A stretch of DNA of 8,250 bases from Spirochaetales bacterium. GTDB lineage: Bacteria > Spirochaetota > Spirochaetia > DTKZ01. The position numbers and the translations under genes are program-made. Positions 7,076-8,250 of the stretch are shown here, piece after piece; the first letter of the stretch is position 1, and each line of letters starts with the position of its first letter. The notes under the pieces were generated by a model. The model was not told the origin of the DNA, did no database searches, and worked only from the letters and a program-made list of their open reading frames with translations. The stretch lies in NCBI GenBank assembly GCA_017998025.1, contig JAGODW010000054.1, forward strand, positions 1 through 8,250. The letters are read 5' to 3'.

Positions 7076-7093
7076 AACTTAATCGATTAAGTT
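7076..7093. promoter_or_regulatory. Palindromic operator, likely for the divergent LacI-family regulator
   Basis: AACTTAATCGATTAAGTT is a perfect 18 bp palindrome with a CG dinucleotide at its centre, the classic layout of LacI/GalR-family operators, where hinge leucines wedge into the central CG step. It overlaps the predicted transcription start of the acd operon immediately downstream of its -10 box, and lies about 100 bp upstream of the lacI-type gene. This position suits repression of the operon. That this particular regulator binds here is inferred from adjacency and site architecture. Confidence 0.75.
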
Positions 7094-7123
7094 ATTGTAG
7101 CACGGCATGTAAAAATGCGTCAA
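7094..7123 (-). promoter_or_regulatory. Predicted sigma70-type promoter of the acd-maoC-etfBA operon
   Basis: On the minus strand, TTGACG (7123-7118) and TACAAT (7099-7094) are spaced by 18 bp, each matching five of six consensus bases. The start would fall near 7087, giving a leader of about 40 nt before the acd ATG. The -10 box is directly followed by the palindromic operator, so a bound repressor would cover the start site. Confidence 0.72.
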
Positions 7124-7158
7124 GGGACAGGTAGAGGCCGGATCACAAGTCCCTTGAC
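7119..7158. repeat. 10 bp inverted repeat carrying both divergent -35 boxes
   Basis: GTCAAGGGAC (7119-7128) and GTCCCTTGAC (7149-7158) are perfect reverse complements separated by 20 bp, with centres 30 bp apart. Each arm contains the TTGAC of a -35 element, one for each divergent promoter. The extra conserved GTCCC upstream of each -35 is not part of the sigma70 consensus. Confidence 0.7.
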
Positions 7159-7182
7159 AGGGTCGTGGAAACAGCCTATTTT
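7154..7182 (+). promoter_or_regulatory. Predicted promoter of the lacI-family gene
   Basis: A perfect TTGACA (7154-7159) is followed after 17 bp by TATTTT (7177-7182), a four-of-six -10 box. The start is expected near 7188-7190, only about 5 nt before the ATG at 7194. No Shine-Dalgarno sequence is present upstream of that ATG, so the transcript may be leaderless or nearly so. Confidence 0.55.
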
Positions 7183-7193
7183 CAATTGGCGCA

Positions 7194-8207
7194 ATGAGAA
7201 ACAAGAAAAAACCGGTTACCCTAGCAGATGTTGCAAAGAGCCTCGGGGTTTCTACTGCCACGGTTTCCCTCGCCTTGCAGAATAAACCGGGGGTTTCTAT
7301 AAAAACCCGTGAACGCGTGCAGGATACAGCAAACCGACTCGGGTATGTCTATAACCGGTCTGCAGCCCGCCTCAGAACCCAGCGATCCTTCACCATCGGA
7401 TTGATCGTACCGAATATTCTCAATCCTTTTTTCACAGAACTTACCAATAGCGTAGAAGAACACTTACTAACTGCAGGGCTTTCTCTTCTGCTGGCAAAGA
7501 CTTCGGAGAACTTAGAACGACAAGCGAAAGCGATGAAAACGATGCTGGAGTATGGAGTAGACGGGATTCTTCTCTGTCCCACAGTCACTACCCGTGCTTC
7601 CGATTTAACTATTTTGACCGAAGCTTCTCTACCCTTTGCATTATTTACCCGTAACATTACGGGAATCGAAGCGGACTATGTAGGCCCGCAAAACAAGAAA
7701 GGCACTCAGCTTGCCGCAGAGTTCCTCCTTCAAAAAGGGCATACACGGATCGCCTTTGTTGGAGGACTTCCCGCATCCACCACCCGGAAGGAACGGTACG
7801 AGGGGTTTCAAACAGCCTTAAAGAAGGCCGGGGTTAAACCTTCGCCAAAATTAAATATCCTCTGTGAAACAAGTCTGCCAGGAGGGTACCAGAGCATCCA
7901 GAAGGTTCTAACGCAGAAGGATCCCCCCACGGCTGTCGTGTGCTACAACGATGTAGTGGCCTTTGGAGTAATTCTAGGGCTATGGGCATTGCGGATTGCT
8001 CCAGGGAACGAGTTCCCTGTAATCGGTTTCGACAACATCACCGACGCGGCCCTCTGGTCACCTCCTCTTACAACGGTATCCTGTCCGCCCCAGCAAATTG
8101 GAGAGGAGGCAGTAACACTTCTACTGCAGCGTATCGAAAATTCTGCTCTGCCCCCACGAAAAATCCTCCTTTCTCCTTCCCTTGTATTACGCGAATCCTG
8201 TAACTAG
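7194..8207 (+). CDS. LacI/GalR-family transcriptional regulator
   Basis: This encodes 337 residues, normal for the family. The N-terminal helix-turn-helix is VTLADVAKSLGVSTATVSLA (8-27), followed by the hinge helix RSAARL (55-60), whose Leu60 corresponds to the leucine that inserts into a central CG step. From FTIGLIVPNILNPFFTELTN (66-85) onward comes a periplasmic-binding-protein-like effector domain, with VVCYNDVVAFGV, FPVIGFDNI, SPPLTTVSCPPQQIGEEAV and a final SPSLVLRESCN. It should act as a dimeric DNA-binding repressor or activator responding to a small molecule. Most relatives sense sugars or nucleosides, but the neighbour here is an acyl-CoA/Etf operon, so the effector cannot be guessed safely. 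The ATG at 7194 fits the family N-terminus but has no Shine-Dalgarno site. The 43 bp after the stop hold no clear terminator within the window. Confidence 0.95.
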   Translation: MRNKKKPVTLADVAKSLGVSTATVSLALQNKPGVSIKTRERVQDTANRLGYVYNRSAARLRTQRSFTIGLIVPNILNPFFTELTNSVEEHLLTAGLSLLLAKTSENLERQAKAMKTMLEYGVDGILLCPTVTTRASDLTILTEASLPFALFTRNITGIEADYVGPQNKKGTQLAAEFLLQKGHTRIAFVGGLPASTTRKERYEGFQTALKKAGVKPSPKLNILCETSLPGGYQSIQKVLTQKDPPTAVVCYNDVVAFGVILGLWALRIAPGNEFPVIGFDNITDAALWSPPLTTVSCPPQQIGEEAVTLLLQRIENSALPPRKILLSPSLVLRESCN

Positions 8208-8250
8208 GATAGAATACTCCCCATATGAATTCATGCCTGGTTTTAATCAA

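Noticed and set aside
8224..8233. Palindrome ATGAATTCAT after the lacI stop as a second operator
   Set aside because: It lacks a central CG and does not resemble the 7076-7093 site; a 10 bp AT-rich palindrome is easily chance.
1..8250. CRISPR arrays, tRNA or rRNA genes, riboswitches
   Set aside because: No regularly spaced repeats, cloverleaf sequence or conserved RNA motif was seen; nearly all DNA is accounted for by protein genes or their remnants.

Overview
The window reads as a chromosomal segment from an anaerobic, Gram-negative-type bacterium. A Spirochaetota host is my best guess: it has a 7TMR-DISM-type signalling receptor, a clostridial-style acyl-CoA dehydrogenase/Etf operon, a LacI-type regulator and a moderate base composition. 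This assignment is inference, because no rRNA or marker gene is present.

Left part (1-1346): the right-hand portion of an IS66-family insertion sequence, visibly more GC-rich than the rest. All its genes are on the minus strand: tnpA, tnpB (ATGA overlap) and the first ~530 bp of tnpC, which runs off the left edge. The tnpC 5' end carries an in-frame ochre stop, and the place where IS66 transposases usually have a Cys4 zinc knuckle has no cysteines. The element appears to end at 1346, inside another gene. The reading frame continues seamlessly from IS DNA into the 3' two-thirds or so of an unrecognised, probably exported protein (1347-2027, +).

Middle (2028-3383): an ~85 bp segment of unknown origin, then a minus-strand 7TMR-DISM receptor gene cut off between transmembrane helices 6 and 7. 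It lacks TM7 and any signalling output domain. The IS insertion and this truncation make 1-2110 a zone of rearrangement and decay.

Right part (3384-8207): an intact and tightly packed minus-strand operon, acyl-CoA dehydrogenase - MaoC-type hydratase - etfB - etfA, with gaps of 13, 8 and 34 bp. EtfA carries an N-terminal 2[4Fe-4S] ferredoxin domain, and EtfB has the sequence style of electron-bifurcating Etfs. The four genes could therefore form an enoyl-CoA/acyl-CoA module that couples enoyl-CoA reduction by NADH to ferredoxin reduction, similar in layout to the caffeyl-CoA reductase-Etf complex. A divergent lacI-family gene faces it.

The 146 bp between them is rich in signals: a sigma70-type promoter for the operon, a perfect 18 bp palindrome with a central CG placed at the predicted operon start point, a second promoter for lacI with a consensus -35 box, and a 10 bp inverted repeat that carries both -35 boxes. 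The most interesting proposal here is a LacI-family repressor controlling a possibly bifurcating acyl-CoA dehydrogenase operon.
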